A stretch of DNA of 64,000 nucleotides from Urechis unicinctus. Its lineage: Eukaryota; Annelida; Polychaeta; Xenopneusta; Urechidae. A program made the position numbers and the translations under genes. How positions within the stretch are numbered: position 1 is the first letter of the stretch; each line of letters starts with the position of its first letter. Below the pieces are notes generated by a model. That model worked only from the letters and a program-made list of their open reading frames with translations. It had not been told where the DNA came from and did no database searches. The stretch is taken from contig CM067344.1 in assembly GCA_034190875.2 (NCBI GenBank), forward strand, positions 23,695,106 through 23,759,105, in the 5' to 3' direction. Below are positions 23,426 to 35,567 of the stretch, piece after piece.

Positions 23426-26400
23426 ATTCTACACTTTACTCTTAATTTGATTTCAACGAACGCATAGCAAAGACAAACCTTGCATCGCTGCACATTAAAA
23501 TCAGACATAACGTTCCATGAATGAGGACGGCATCTTCGGTGCTGTACGACGGATAAAGACGTTGACATCATCACCAAGCCCAGCAGTCCTTATTCTGAGC
23601 TAAATGTGATATATGCTTTTAGCATCTGGCTAAGTGGCTTCTCAGATAAATAACTAGTATCTTCTTTGCTGTCAGAAGAGCCGTTTTTAAGACACCCTAA
23701 TCTGTCCTAGCAAATCATGGTTATTATTCTGTGCGTGATTCTCTGATGGCCTAAACGAGAGTAACACCGAGAACCACATATCACAACGCTACGAAATTCA
23801 CTGAGGTCACACATGGTCTTAAAATGATCCCAGCTCCACAGATTAACAAACCATTCTTTGGAATCACGCTACTGTTAATTTTCCAGAGCATAGCAAAACT
23901 ATTGTGCACTGAATTATGTAAAAACTGGCCTCTTCATGGCGGTTTCTTATTCACCGAATTGTATTTTTAAAACTAAATTTATGTTAATCTAGGTCGCAAA
24001 CTGTTTTGCAACGAATTGAGTTTGGATGGTGTCTGTTGTGATGTCACTCGCAACGTTTGCTTTTCGTGAACCCAGCAGTGTTTCTGAAAGCAGGCGTATT
24101 ATCAGAACTGCGAGTGATTAGATGTGAGAATGGTCTTGGTTGGCGAGCGATAAACATGCATTGGTATAGATATTTGCCTCTCCGCTTGGCATCGTCACGT
24201 TCTAAGTTGTTTGCTTAGTAGCTATGCTTGGATTAGTTCAATCAGGAGAATGTAACACAACGAATAAGTTCAGGAAATTATTTATTGCTGTACTCAGATA
24301 ATAATTAAGTGCAAAAGCTGAAGTACGTTTATCATGGCGTATATGTCCGTCTTAAGTGGAAGGAATTGTTTTTCGCTGATTAAGATATTCAATGCAATTT
24401 TCATCGAGAGTTGTCTGCGCCAAATTATAACATCAACATGGACTGGGACCTTCTTTTGTGAGGAGACCAAGCTGGTCACCACTCCATTCACCATCGTTCA
24501 ATTATTTTATGCGCCATAAAAAGCGTTATCAAATAAAACAGTATTTATTTTGATCGTAGATAAGCAGCCAGCGTTCTGGGTCGCTGTTTGTCTTTAAATG
24601 AGCTGTTCAAACAGGCTTGGCTAATTCCTTGTATCCAGCCTGGGAGGCGCGTGGACTAGCTTGCGTGTGGACGGGTCCAAATTTACAACTCACTCGTCCA
24701 ATGGACGGATGGACGGGTCTCTGGCTAAGACCCTGGGTCCCACACAGGTATCAGTTACATACACACACATTAGCTGTTTACACATTCATTTAAATTGTGA
24801 TTAACTATGGTGATTCAGGCCTGTATGGCGGTACAAAAAATGCGTTGTTGAACAAATATAGAAATCTGTATAGTTGCAAAGATTGTTTTGAATAAAGATA
24901 AGATACCACATACACCACGTTAATTGAAGACAACGTCACCATTTAATCATCCTATAGTACTCAGATTCGAGCATACGCATATATCTTATCTTAGAAAATG
25001 TTTATTAAAGACATACGTTTTTTAATGAATGAAAACTGCATTAGTGGTGGAGTGTAAAGGGTTAAAATCACACGTTGAGCACAGCAGCCCTGAGGATTAA
25101 AGGTTGCCCTGACATGCCAAACATGATTTTCGCATTATGCTTTTGTGCAATTAATGCGGTGTCTCAGAATATAACTTATATATACTTTTCTCACAGGAGA
25201 GCCGTTTCCAAGCAAAACCCTCAAATACACGAAGTATAAAGTTGCTTTCATATTGCACGCAAAAATCAACCACAGCAGATTGAAAAAATGTCGACATCAG
25301 AATTTATTCTAGGGATTGGATTGTTTTAAGAGAGAAGCTATAGAAAACTAACACGGAGCAAGTTACTGAGATGCAATCGTATGGTCAAACATGTACCTGT
25401 TATGTTGCGGATCATTATGGTATCAAGTTGGTATATTTTTATAGTTGGTGCATTATAATTGCTTGTTACTAAACAGCGACACATTGAACCCATCATGTTG
25501 CATTAACTCAGACAAGGTTGTCATTGTTCCTGTTCCAATAACAGGCAAAGTGGTCATTGCAACTTTTCCCGTGAGATAAAGCGTTCGTTAACTAGACCAA
25601 ACGGAATGACACAGCTTATCACAGAAAGATTAGCATTATTTTCATGTTCTGGGATATATTTGTAGGCTCAGACATATCAAAGTTTGAGTGAAAACAAAAT
25701 TAGTCTATGTGTTAACCAGAATACGCTTTATCTGTGCATTATGAGAGTCGAATATGGGACAAAACGAGTATGGCTCAATAAAATTGGTCACATGTGTTGT
25801 CGCACCGCAATATACATGAGAAAGTGAGAGTTATATTGATGAATCGATACAAAATATACTACATATTGCTATTGTTCTGCATTCCCACCTATTTACCTAC
25901 GGAAACAATAAGGCAAGGCGGATAGTTGTCTGTTTGCATTCTTGTTTCATCTGCACAATCGCATGTTTCAGAGCCAACATGCTGATGGCAGTACAACGCT
26001 AACTATTCCAAGAGGATATTAGCGGGTAAGTAAGATTTTTCCAGTAAGCTTTGCTGAATTATTCATGAGTCCATGTCAATTTTCTGATAAATCATTATCA
26101 CTAGAGACAAAATTATTCTAGTTTTGTTTGCCTGCATTATGATAATATTTCGTGGCCAATATTTGTACGCCATCATCGGTTAATAACTCTCGAAAGTAAT
26201 CTTTTTGTCCAGCATATCATACTGTAGCGTCAATCTATTTCTCATGTTTAGCAATGTTGACACATAATATTCAAATGGGTTTGTTTCATTTTATATATTC
26301 AATATGTCACGTTACTATTAGACAAATGATTGAGTGCGTTGTAAAGCGATAAGGTAGATTACTCATGGTATGAAAATCGTGTATATCTGGGCAGATTGTA

Positions 26401-26654
26401 TTCCCATATCTATTTCGGTAGTTCTGTATGACCACAGTTGATATTACTTAGCCAACGGATGGTTGGCATATGATTTGATACTGATGCAAGACATCCGAAT
26501 TGATGAGGCTTCACCTTAATAAATACACTACAAGTTTGGTTAGCATTTGCGTCAGACGAACTTGATAAACGATCCACAAGTGACTCATATTTGACATATT
26601 ATTATTGCTTCTATGAGTAAGTATTCTACCCTTTGATACAACGTAGTATGGGAG

Positions 26655-27440
26655 ACCGCGTTGCGGTTTTCTCCGAGAGGTGGCGGCACCAAGCTCGACC
26701 GGAAGTTATCAGGTTATGCGCTTACTTCGCGGTTTACGCTTAAATACAAGAGATTCATTTCCATTTTGCTTCACTTCGACGAATAACATTTCTGGCTCTA
26801 CGTCTCGCGGTCATGAGATATTTGATACTGACGAAATATAGGGTAAAGCTGTCAATGCGATGAGCATAGCGGACGAGCATCTCCGAAACGCTGTGAAACG
26901 AGCCGACCGGCGACGGACAACTGGCCAAGTCGAGATCAAAGAGACCCAGGTATATTGTTTTCTAGACCACTTTTTCTACGTACAAGAACCGTAACACAAT
27001 GAAGGAGGTGGTGGGTGCTACACCAAAAGGCCTTGTATCCTATGTGTCTCCCTCTTATGGCGGCGCAACCAGTGCCAGGCAGGTGATGGAAATGTGCAAA
27101 CTACCAGAAATGTGTGACCAGAGTGACTCGGTAATGACTTTGTCATGCAGGACTTATTTGCTTCCTATGATGTCACCGTAAATATACCAACCTTTTCAGT
27201 AAGAAGAATCAGCTGACAGGGAAAGTGGTGCAGAGAGACCGGAAGATCTCCAGCAAGAGGGTGCACATTGAGCGGATAATAGGATTGGGAAAAACCTTCA
27301 AAATCTTGGTGGAACCTATGATCCACTGTGAGGTCCAAATTTCCTCTGACATAATCTTTGTTTGTTATATGTTATGTAACTTTCGGCAGTGCATCGTCCC
27401 CACAACTGACTAAGGTGAAGTTAAGTTTTTGTGAAGTGTG
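26655..27440 (+). mobile_element. PIF/Harbinger-like element remnant, copy 1
   Basis: In copies 1 and 2 this block replaces about 1.2 kb present in copy 4 (49690-50900); unit homology resumes near 27477 at actggcaatacattttgtc. The first 200 bp are CpG-richer than the surroundings. A short open stretch at 26841-26950 is framed by an acceptor-like atatAG and a donor-like CAG|GTATAT. No terminal inverted repeats or target-site duplication were found, so the element is truncated. Confidence 0.6.
26999..27413 (+). pseudogene. HARBI1-like DDE transposase pseudogene, copy 1
   Basis: C-terminal half of a DDE_Tnp_4 (PIF/Harbinger family) transposase. It reads KGLVSYVSPSYGGATSARQV (the stretch around the first DDE residues), then DQSDSVM, then in another frame FVMQDLF and TVNIPTF, then RDRKISSKRVHIERIIG with the expected catalytic Glu in HIER, and IIFVCYMLCNFRQC at the end. 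The D-K-G-F-like stretch after DSVM that normally holds the second catalytic Asp is missing. There are two frameshifts (near 27130 and 27197), and the first frame stops at 27181. The N-terminal half is absent. It cannot be active. Confidence 0.8.
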
Positions 27441-27549
27441 AATGCGTATGTTTTGAAGTCTATCCCACTCAGGGTGATTACTGGCAATACATTTTGTCTT
27501 TTTTTCTATATAGCTCTTTATGAAATGCGGATGGTACGAAAACTCAATG

Positions 27550-27985
27550 AAACCGGCATCGGCTAATCAGACATCAGTATCGGCTCATCATACATCTGTT
27601 TCGGCTAATCAGACATCAATATCGGTTAGAATCGGCTCATCAGACATCAGTATCTGCTAATCAGACATCATTATCGACTCATCAGACATCAGTATCGGCT
27701 CATCAAACATCTAAATCGGCAAATCAGACATCAGTATCGGCTCATCAAACATCAGTATGGGCTCATGAGACATAAGTATCGGCTAATCAGACATCATTTG
27801 CGGCTCATTAGACATCGGTATCGGTTCATCAGACATCAGTATCGGCTCATCAGATGTCAGTATCGACTTATCAGACATCGGTATCGACTCATCAGACATC
27901 AGTATCGGCTCATCAGATGTCAGTATCTACTAAATAGAAATCTGTATCGGCTCTTCAAACCTCTGTAGCGGCTAATCAGGCATCT
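27550..27985. repeat. 21-bp minisatellite, array in copy 1
   Basis: About 20 units of the family catcagacatcagtatcggc plus one base. Unit variants carry tcatcaaacat, tcagatgtc or taatcag. Confidence 0.92.
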
Positions 27986-28772
27986 GATCGTGAATAATTG
28001 TTTTGATTGTTATGGAATAATTGCTTTTGGCATTACTATACATTATTATGAAGAAATGGCGTCTGAGTGACTTGGTTCAATAACTGGAACGGATCGCTTT
28101 CCGTAAATTACCTGCTATTGATTAAAAAGGTGGATTTATTACTGCAATGGCAGAATGGTGCAGTTTATCAGTTTAATGAAATTATTGCGTCATTAATTAC
28201 AAAGTTTCTTTTTTTTATATATTGCTTCCTCTGTCACTCAAGACCTGCTTAAAGTAGGTAACATTTACAAGGCTACTTATTTAACTTGATGCATTGTTCT
28301 TCGTTTATCATCTTTGAGAAAGTTGTTGTTCAGCTGTTGTATTTTGTCAGTATAACAATATCATCTGATGCAGGAGAAGAAATAATCACCTTCTACATTC
28401 AAGTTTGCACCGCGGATTACCGAGTGGGTATTCAGAGCGCTCCACATGGGTTCGAATTATTAGACCGGTTCCAACGTTGCTACATTAATACAAATCCGGT
28501 AGGCATTCAGGGGCGTTCTTTTATGACAAGCAGTCTTAAAATTATTGATGAAGCGATTACTATTGGTCTGGGATATATTGCACCTGGATAAACTTCTTAA
28601 TATTCGCTGATGTCCACAAGTGATTGAAAAAGTGATATCGACATTCGTGATCCATTAGATATCACATCTCCACCTAAGGTGGGAAGCCTCATTGACCTGG
28701 ATATATAATCCTTATTACCATCCCCACCCCTTGGATGCATACGAATCAACCAACTCTTACTCCTGATTCTAT

Positions 28773-28809
28773 TGTAGCATCAAGGATGAATACACTGAGC
28801 AAAGTTCAG
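28773..28809. repeat. 37-bp direct repeat, left of the 3.07 kb insertion
   Basis: Identical to 31882-31918. The uninterrupted sequence occurs once in copy 2 (near 38070-38105), which shows that the repeat arose with the insertion. Confidence 0.93.
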
Positions 28810-31243
28810 AACACAGCATGGTTATTATCATCACAATCTTCGTCCACGGAACCGTCTATGGTAGAATCACTATTATGCGGATTGTAACATGACTCAGCTT
28901 GGCAGGGTCCACAAGCAGAAGTACATGGAAGACCGTACTTCCTGCAACTACATCGAGTATTACTACAACTTGTTGTACAGTTACAATGGATAACCTTGAG
29001 AAGCCTTTATGGAGCCGCTTTCTGGTCAGTCATAACAGGTAACAAAATGTTGTCTTCACACTTCCAACCCCAGTCCTTTGGGCCCATGTTTTCATCCTTT
29101 CCCATCCACACCATGATCTGATAAAATGAACGTTGAGAGTGGAACTTTGCCGAAGATTCCGTTGGGGGCAATTTCTCGGGCTTCACAAATGATTTAGCAG
29201 ATGAAACCTTTTTAGCAAGCAATGTATTTCTAAGGTTTACCAGAGATGTGCCAGCTTTTCCTCTAAAGAAAGAAACAAAGACTTTGCATCCTGAATCAAC
29301 TATTGTTGCCACATCCTGACCAGCTGTAGTAAAGGTCTTTGCACAAGCTTTAATCTGAGAATCATTTTTCATTACTTTTTGGAAAAGGGATTTCTTGCCA
29401 ATACCATAAATCCTGGAAGTGCAATCACAACCTGTAAAAGCATGTACAAACAGCAGCTGTGAAGATATGTCATTTCCCAAGAATTCCTTCAGACGGACAA
29501 TATCATATACATGTTTTGCTTTTTTTTTGTCCGAACGAAAGTAGAGTTTCCTGCTGTCCCTCTCAGTGTAATGTAGAAGCAGAATCAGAAGGTCCGTGTC
29601 TTCCCCAATCAAAGTTGTGTCTCGAACTTTTGCAGATGTTGTTGCTGCCTTCACAATATGAACATCTGCATCTCCATGCGCATTGATGACTTCGCAACCC
29701 CTCTGTTTCAGTTTGTCTCTGATGAGGAGGATTAGTTTCTGTTTATTAGAGTCCCTTGATAAGAAATCCTCCATTCTGCCAGAGGAAAAGACGGTATTCA
29801 TTTCAAAAGACACAAGCGGGTGTGATTTCGTTTGTCGTCTTTGATGTTCATTGTCCTTGATGCCAGGCTCTTCACTGTATCCGTCAAAAACTACTGTGGC
29901 TTGTCCATACTTGGAAAGGGTGAGATTGGCATACTCCTCTGCAATTTCCCCGTAGGTCATCCCTTTTTTCCAAGACAGACGGTGAAGTAAGGAGCCTTCG
30001 TCAAGCACAAAATGTTCGGAATCTGGCGTCGAATCTGTTAGAACGGCCTTGCTGGAGCTGGAGGATTCATTTGCGTAATTCCGTAGAGCATCAGCCAACT
30101 GTGGCTTGTCAGCCTTCTGGAACACATGTTTTGCCGCGAATAGGGGAGGAGGATATGGACTAAGTTCGTAGTCCATGATATCTTGCAGTGTCAAGTCGCC
30201 AGCTTGGGAAACTACAAGAAATCTCTGGAACAGGAGTTCAGAATTTATCATTTGTTCGGTATTCACTTTCACTGACACCAAGAGTCTTGGCTTTGTCCTT
30301 TCGTTTAAAGGAATAAGTGAATATTGGCTGCCCAACCATTGTTTGTACTATGGCCTTGCCGACAGCTCCATATTCATGTACATTTACACCTGCGTTGGCC
30401 ACCACACCAGTCACAACATTTCTTAATGAAGAATCCTCAGCAAATGGATTGCAGTCAACTAATGTTTGCATCAGTTTAGTACTGTCTACATGATCACGTT
30501 GCATCCTTGGCACTGTGGCGTCTTTGTGCTGTTCACTTGAGGTAAATGATTGTTTAGAGAAACTCTTGCATCGCAAGGTTGTACGCAGATGACACGGATG
30601 ATGACAGTGTCCAGATGGTCCTTAGTTCCTCTGTCATGCCACTTCCTCTGGTTAAACCACCGCTACTTTTGAGGGAACGCATGAGAGTCTGTTCAATAGT
30701 TAGATCCGATCCCAATCCTGCCCAGAACTGGTCTGTCTTCCTAATAACATGTAGGCCGTTTTCAAATTTTGTAACAATGTCTGGATGCTTGTGACCTAGT
30801 TCATTCATGCACTGTAGGTAGAGGTATGCAGACTTAACATAATTGAAATGTCCAGCAGCTGCGAATATCGGAATGCAAACAGACACTGCACTGAATTGCA
30901 TTCTCCAGTCGCCTGAGCGATCAGCTCTGATCAGTGCACGTGCTATTTCCAACATCTCCTGATATCCGATCCAAAGTTGACTGGTTTTGGATGAAGCTGC
31001 CATGCTAACCTTTGCTGACTGGATTTTCTGTTCAATGTGCTTGATTCCTTCTAATGATTTTAACGACTCGTAGGACATTTCACCAGACACAATGGAAGAA
31101 TAAACAGTCTCTATCCTTTCAATCGTAGAGCGAAATTCTGGGTTATCCTGGATGAGCCCACCTAGAATGATCTGATTGAGACACCTGTCAACCAGGAGAT
31201 GGGGGTCAGCCAGGATTTCCCCTAACGAACAGGGCACCTTCAT
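28806..31243 (-). pseudogene. FEN1/PIN-like nuclease plus CXC-domain protein, pseudogene of a multicopy invertebrate family
   Basis: From ATG 31243 the first frame has a helical region containing AAGHFNYVKSAYLYLQ and SDLTIEQTLMRSLKSSGGLT. A frameshift near 30565 leads to a frame to about 30290, and a second frameshift to the main frame ending 29007. That frame holds nuclease-like acidic motifs in order: VVFDGY, HGDADVHIV, IGEDTDLLILLL and HAFTGCDCTS, the arrangement of FEN1/XPG-type PIN domains. An in-frame TAA (29007-29009) interrupts it; beyond, the same frame reads CNCTTSCSNTRCSCRKYGLP and CGPCQAESC, a tesmin/TSO1-like CXC zinc-binding repeat, then an acidic tail. The frame closes only inside the flanking 37-bp repeat. 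Two frameshifts and one stop make it dead. I know such proteins as multicopy and uncharacterised in corals, molluscs and echinoderms; a mobile-element origin is my inference. Confidence 0.75.
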
Positions 31244-31881
31244 CAGAACTCTGTCTCAATGACACTGAGCTGAAATGAAAAAAAAACTCCAAAAGCATGC
31301 TTACAACAGCGTTTTCGTGTGAGAAATAACAAATCATGAACCAAGGAGCCATTTCAAACAAATACCAAACAGGGGTAAAAATCCTGAAATTGACCAAGAA
31401 TTACCCTCCAATTTTAGGGAACCTTTGCTATCTTAATGTTCAGACATTAAAGAACAATGAAAAACCAAGAAAATATAGCTCTTGCTTAATTAATTGGGAA
31501 ATATAAGGTTTCCCTAATACGTACCCAAAATACCAGTTTTGGGGTAGGGGTGCTCCTATTTCCCCCCTATCGGGATGTCACACATGAAAGAAACCAGGTT
31601 CAGGTGAAAGGTTGACCTCAAAAACATTAGAAAACATACTTACATAATCAGTTTTGGGTGAAAAATGGCTGAGTTATGGACAGCCAAAAATATTCAAGCA
31701 TTTCAACAATTTTGGCGGCCATCTTGGAAATTGCCTAATTAACCCACTTTCCGGTCATCCGAGTTTGGTAAACTTTTAGTATGTCAATCTACAGAAGTTC
31801 AGGAACCAAAAACAACCAAGAAACGTTTTCTTGCAATGTTTTGGGGGTTGACCCCTTTTTTTCCATATATTGACCCGACTA
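28810..31881. mobile_element. 3.07 kb insertion carrying the nuclease-CXC pseudogene
   Basis: Present in copy 1 and absent from copy 2 at the same point; bounded by a perfect 37-bp direct repeat. Ends are AACACAGCATGG on the left and TTGACCCGACTA on the right. No terminal inverted repeat, long terminal repeat or poly(A) tract is seen at either end. About 640 bp of non-coding sequence (31244-31881) lies upstream of the gene, including a T-rich acceptor-like site (minus strand tttttttcatttcAG, near 31275). Confidence 0.85.
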
Positions 31882-31918
31882 TGTAGCATCAAGGATGAAT
31901 ACACTGAGCAAAGTTCAG
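31882..31918. repeat. 37-bp direct repeat, right of the 3.07 kb insertion
   Basis: Perfect copy of 28773-28809, after which the host repeat unit resumes (ttgagcactatatcgc). Confidence 0.93.
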
Positions 31919-32083
31919 TTGAGCACTATATCGCATACTTAATGATTTTGAAGACATGAATATGGAAATGAATATGAAAGATTTCATGACTCCGTACATG
32001 ATTAGCTGCCAAGTTACATATAGGTGCAGGGTTTAGTTACATATACACAAAAAATCGCTGAGGCAGATTTATATCCACACTCA

Positions 32084-32166
32084 GCACGCGCACACACACG
32101 CACGCACGCACACACATGCACGCACGCACGCACGCACACGCACGCACGCACGCACACACGCATGCA
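32084..32166. repeat. (GCAC/CA)n microsatellite
   Basis: Alternating cacacacacg and gcacgcacgcac words; the copy 2 equivalent is at 38270-38352 with slightly different lengths. Confidence 0.9.
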
Positions 32167-33576
32167 CCTTAGTTGTTCACAGTTTCAATTAAATTGTGAC
32201 GTAAAACGGTGATAACTCTCTGACTGTCTGTAATAAGCCTTGAAAAAGAGCATCACAAATGTATATAAATATAAAGAATGCTGAAAATCGATGTAAGATA
32301 CCACTTAAAACCCGTCGATTGAAGGTCACATTACTATTCTACACTTTACTCTTAATTTGATTTCAACGAACGCATAGCAAAGATAAACCTTGCATCTCTG
32401 CACATTAAAATCAGGCATAACGTTCCATGAATGAGGACGGTATCTTCGGTGCTGTACGACGGATAAAGACGTTGACATTTTCTCCAAGCCCAGCAGTCCT
32501 GATTCTGAACTAAATGTGATATATGCTTTTAGCATCTGGCTAAGTGGCTTCTCAGATAAATAACTAGTATCTTCTTTGCTGTCAGAAGAGCCGTTTTTAA
32601 GACACCCTAATCTGTCCTAGCAAATCATGGTTATTATTCTGTGCGTGATTATCTGATGGCCTAAACGAGAGTATCACCGAGAACCACATGTCACATCGCT
32701 ACGAAATTCACTGAGGTCACACATCGTCTTGAAAAGAACCCAGCTCCACAGATTTACAAACTATTCTTTGGAATCACGCTACTGTTAATTTTCCAGAGCA
32801 TAGCATAACTATTGTGCACTGAATTATGTAAAAACTGGCCTCTTCATGGCGGTTTCTTATTCACCGAATTGTATTTTTAAAACTAAATTTATGTTAATCT
32901 AGGTCGCAAACTGTTTTGCAACGAATTGAGTTTGGATGGTGTCTGTTGTGATGTCACTCGCAACGTTTGCTTTTCGTGAACCCAGCAGTGTTTCTGAAAG
33001 CAGGCGTATTATCAGAACTGCGAGTGATTAGAGGTGAGAATGGTCTTGGTTGGCGAGCGATAAACATGCATTGGTATAGATATTTGCCTCTCCGCTTGGC
33101 ATCGTCACTTTCTAAGTTGTTTGCTAAGTAGCTATGCTTGGATTAGTTCAATCAGGAGAATGTAACACAACGAATAAGTTCAGGAGATTATTTATTGCTG
33201 TACTCAGATAATAATTAAGTGCAAAAGCTGAAGTACGTTTATCATGGCGTATATGTCCGTCTAACGTGGAAGGAGTTGTTTTTCGCTGATTAAGCTATTC
33301 AATGCAATTTTCATCGAGTCTGCGCCAAATTATAACATCAACATGGACTGGGACCTTCTTTTGTGAGGAGACCAAGCTGGTCACCACTCCATTCACCATC
33401 GTTCAAGTATTTTATGCGTCATAAAAAGCGTTATCAAATAAAACAGTATTTATTTTGATCGTAGATAAGCGGCCATCGTTCTGGGTCGCTGTTTGTCTTT
33501 AAATGAGCTGTTTAAACAGGCTTGGCTAATTCCTTGTATCCGGCCTGCGCGCGGACTAGCTGGCGGGTGGACGGGT

Positions 33577-33609
33577 GGACGGGCTATAGGGGGAAAATCC
33601 AGCCCGTCC
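33577..33609. other. short perfect hairpin, copy 2
   Basis: A 9-bp stem (ggacgggct / agcccgtcc) around a 15-base loop. The same hairpin is at 39771-39803. Copies 1 and 4 lack it. Confidence 0.7.
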
Positions 33610-35567
33610 AAATTTACAACTCACTCGTCCAATGGACGGATGGACGGGTCTCTGGCTAAGACCCTGGGTCCCACACAGGTATCAGTTACATACACACACA
33701 TTAGCTGTTTACACATTCATTTAAATTGTGATTAACTATGGTGATTCAGGCCTGTATGGCGGTACACAAATGCCTTGTTGAACAAATATAGAAATCTGTA
33801 TAGATACACATACACCACATTAATTGAAGACAACGTCACCATTTAATCATCCTATAGTACTCAGATTCGAGCATACGCATATATCTTATCTTAGAGATAG
33901 GGCTGAAAATGTTTATTAAAGACATACGTTTTTTAATGAATGAAAACTGCATTAGCGGTGGAGTGTAAAGGGTTAAAATCACACGTTGAGCACAGCAGCC
34001 CTGGGGATTAAAGGTTGCCCTGACATGCCAAACATGATTTTCGCATTATGCTTTTGTGTGATTAATGCGGTGTCTCAGAATATAACCTAATATCTACTTT
34101 TTTCACAGGAAAGCCGTTTCCAAGCAAAACCCTCAAATACACGAAGTATAAAGCTGCTTTCATATTGCACGCAAAAATCGACCACAGCAGATTGAAAAAA
34201 TGTCGACATCAGAATTTATTCTAGGGATTGGATTGTTTTAAGAGAGAAGCTGTAGAAAACTAACACGGAGCAAGTTACTGAGATGCAATCGTATGGTCAA
34301 ACATGTACCTGTTATGTTGCGGATCATTATGGTATCAAGTTGGTATATTTTTATAGCTGGTGCATTATAATTGCTTGTTACTTAACAGCGACACATTGAA
34401 CCCATCATGTTGCATTAACTCAGACAATATTGTCATTGTTCCTGTTCCAATAACAGGCAAAGTGGTCATTGCAAATTTTCCGAGAGATAAAGCGTTCGTT
34501 AACTAGACCAAACGGAATGACACAGCTTATTACAGAAAGATTAGCATTATTTCCATGTTCTGAGATATATATGTAGGCTCAGACATATCAAAGCTTGAAT
34601 GAAACCAAAATTGGTTTATGTGTTAACCAGAATACGCTTTATCTGTGCATTATGAGAGTCGAATATGTGACAAAACGAGTATGGCTCAATAAAATTGGTC
34701 ACATGTGTTGTCGCACCGCAATATACATGAGAAAGTGAGAGTTATATTGATGAATCGATACAAAATATACTACATATTGCTATTGATCTGCATTCCCAGT
34801 GACCTACCTACGTAAACAATAAGACAAGGCAGATAGTTGTCTGTTTGCATTCTTGTTTCATCTGCACAAACGCATGTTTCAGAGCCAACATGATGATGGC
34901 AGTACAACGCTAACTATTCCAAGAGGATATTAGCGGGTAAGTTAGGTTTTTTCCAGTAAGCTTTGCTGAATTATTCATGAGTCCATGTCAATTTTCTGAT
35001 AAATCATTATCACTAGAGACAAAATTATTCTAGTTTTGTTTGCCTGCATTCTGATAATATTTCGTGGCCAATATTTGTACGCCATCATCGGTTAATAACT
35101 CTCGAAAGTAATCTTTTTGTCCAGCATATCATACTGTAGCGTCAATCTATTTCTCATGTTTAGCAATGTTGACACAAAATATTCAAATGGGTTTGTTTCA
35201 TTTTATATATTCAATATGTCACGTTACTATTAGACAAATGATTGAGTGCGTTGTATAGCGATAAGGTAGATTACTCATGGTATGAAAATCGTGTATATCT
35301 CGACAGATTGTATTCCCATATCTTTATCGGTAGTTCTGTATGACCACAGTTGATATTACTTAGCCAACGGATGGTTGGCATATGATTTGATACTGATGCA
35401 AGACATCCGAATTGATGAGGCTTCACCTTAATAAATACACTACAAGTTTGGTTAGCATTTGCGTCAGACGAACTTGATAAACGATCCACAAGTGACTCAT
35501 ATTTGACATATTATTACTGCTTCTATGAGTAAGTATTCTACCCTTTGATACAATGTAGTATGGGAGA

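Larger units (their letters stand above)
23426..32329. repeat. composite repeat unit, copy 1 (with transposase relic and a 3.07 kb insertion)
   Basis: Aligns with 32330-38516 over its whole length once the 3.07 kb insertion at 28810-31881 is removed. The two copies differ by scattered substitutions and small indels only. Order inside: an AT-rich non-coding stretch, a transposase relic, the 21-bp minisatellite, a conserved 300-bp block, and a (GCAC)n microsatellite at its end. Confidence 0.9.

Noticed and set aside
24334..24519. 61-codon + frame repeated in other units (for example 39430-39615)
   Set aside because: Differences between copies are all non-synonymous and one copy is frameshifted; no splice or start context.
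28425..28465. tRNA-like A and B box words (gagtgggtattcagagcgct, ggttcgaatt) in the conserved block of the unit
   Set aside because: The boxes are too close together, with no room for an anticodon arm, and no acceptor stem pairs; at best a SINE relic.
28376..28591. Candidate exon in each repeat unit (acceptor ctgatgcAG, frame ending GLGYIAPG and stop; also at 37672-37887)
   Set aside because: The two best copies differ mostly by amino-acid-changing substitutions, and the equivalents at 22970, 43380 and 54775 are broken, so no coding constraint is visible.
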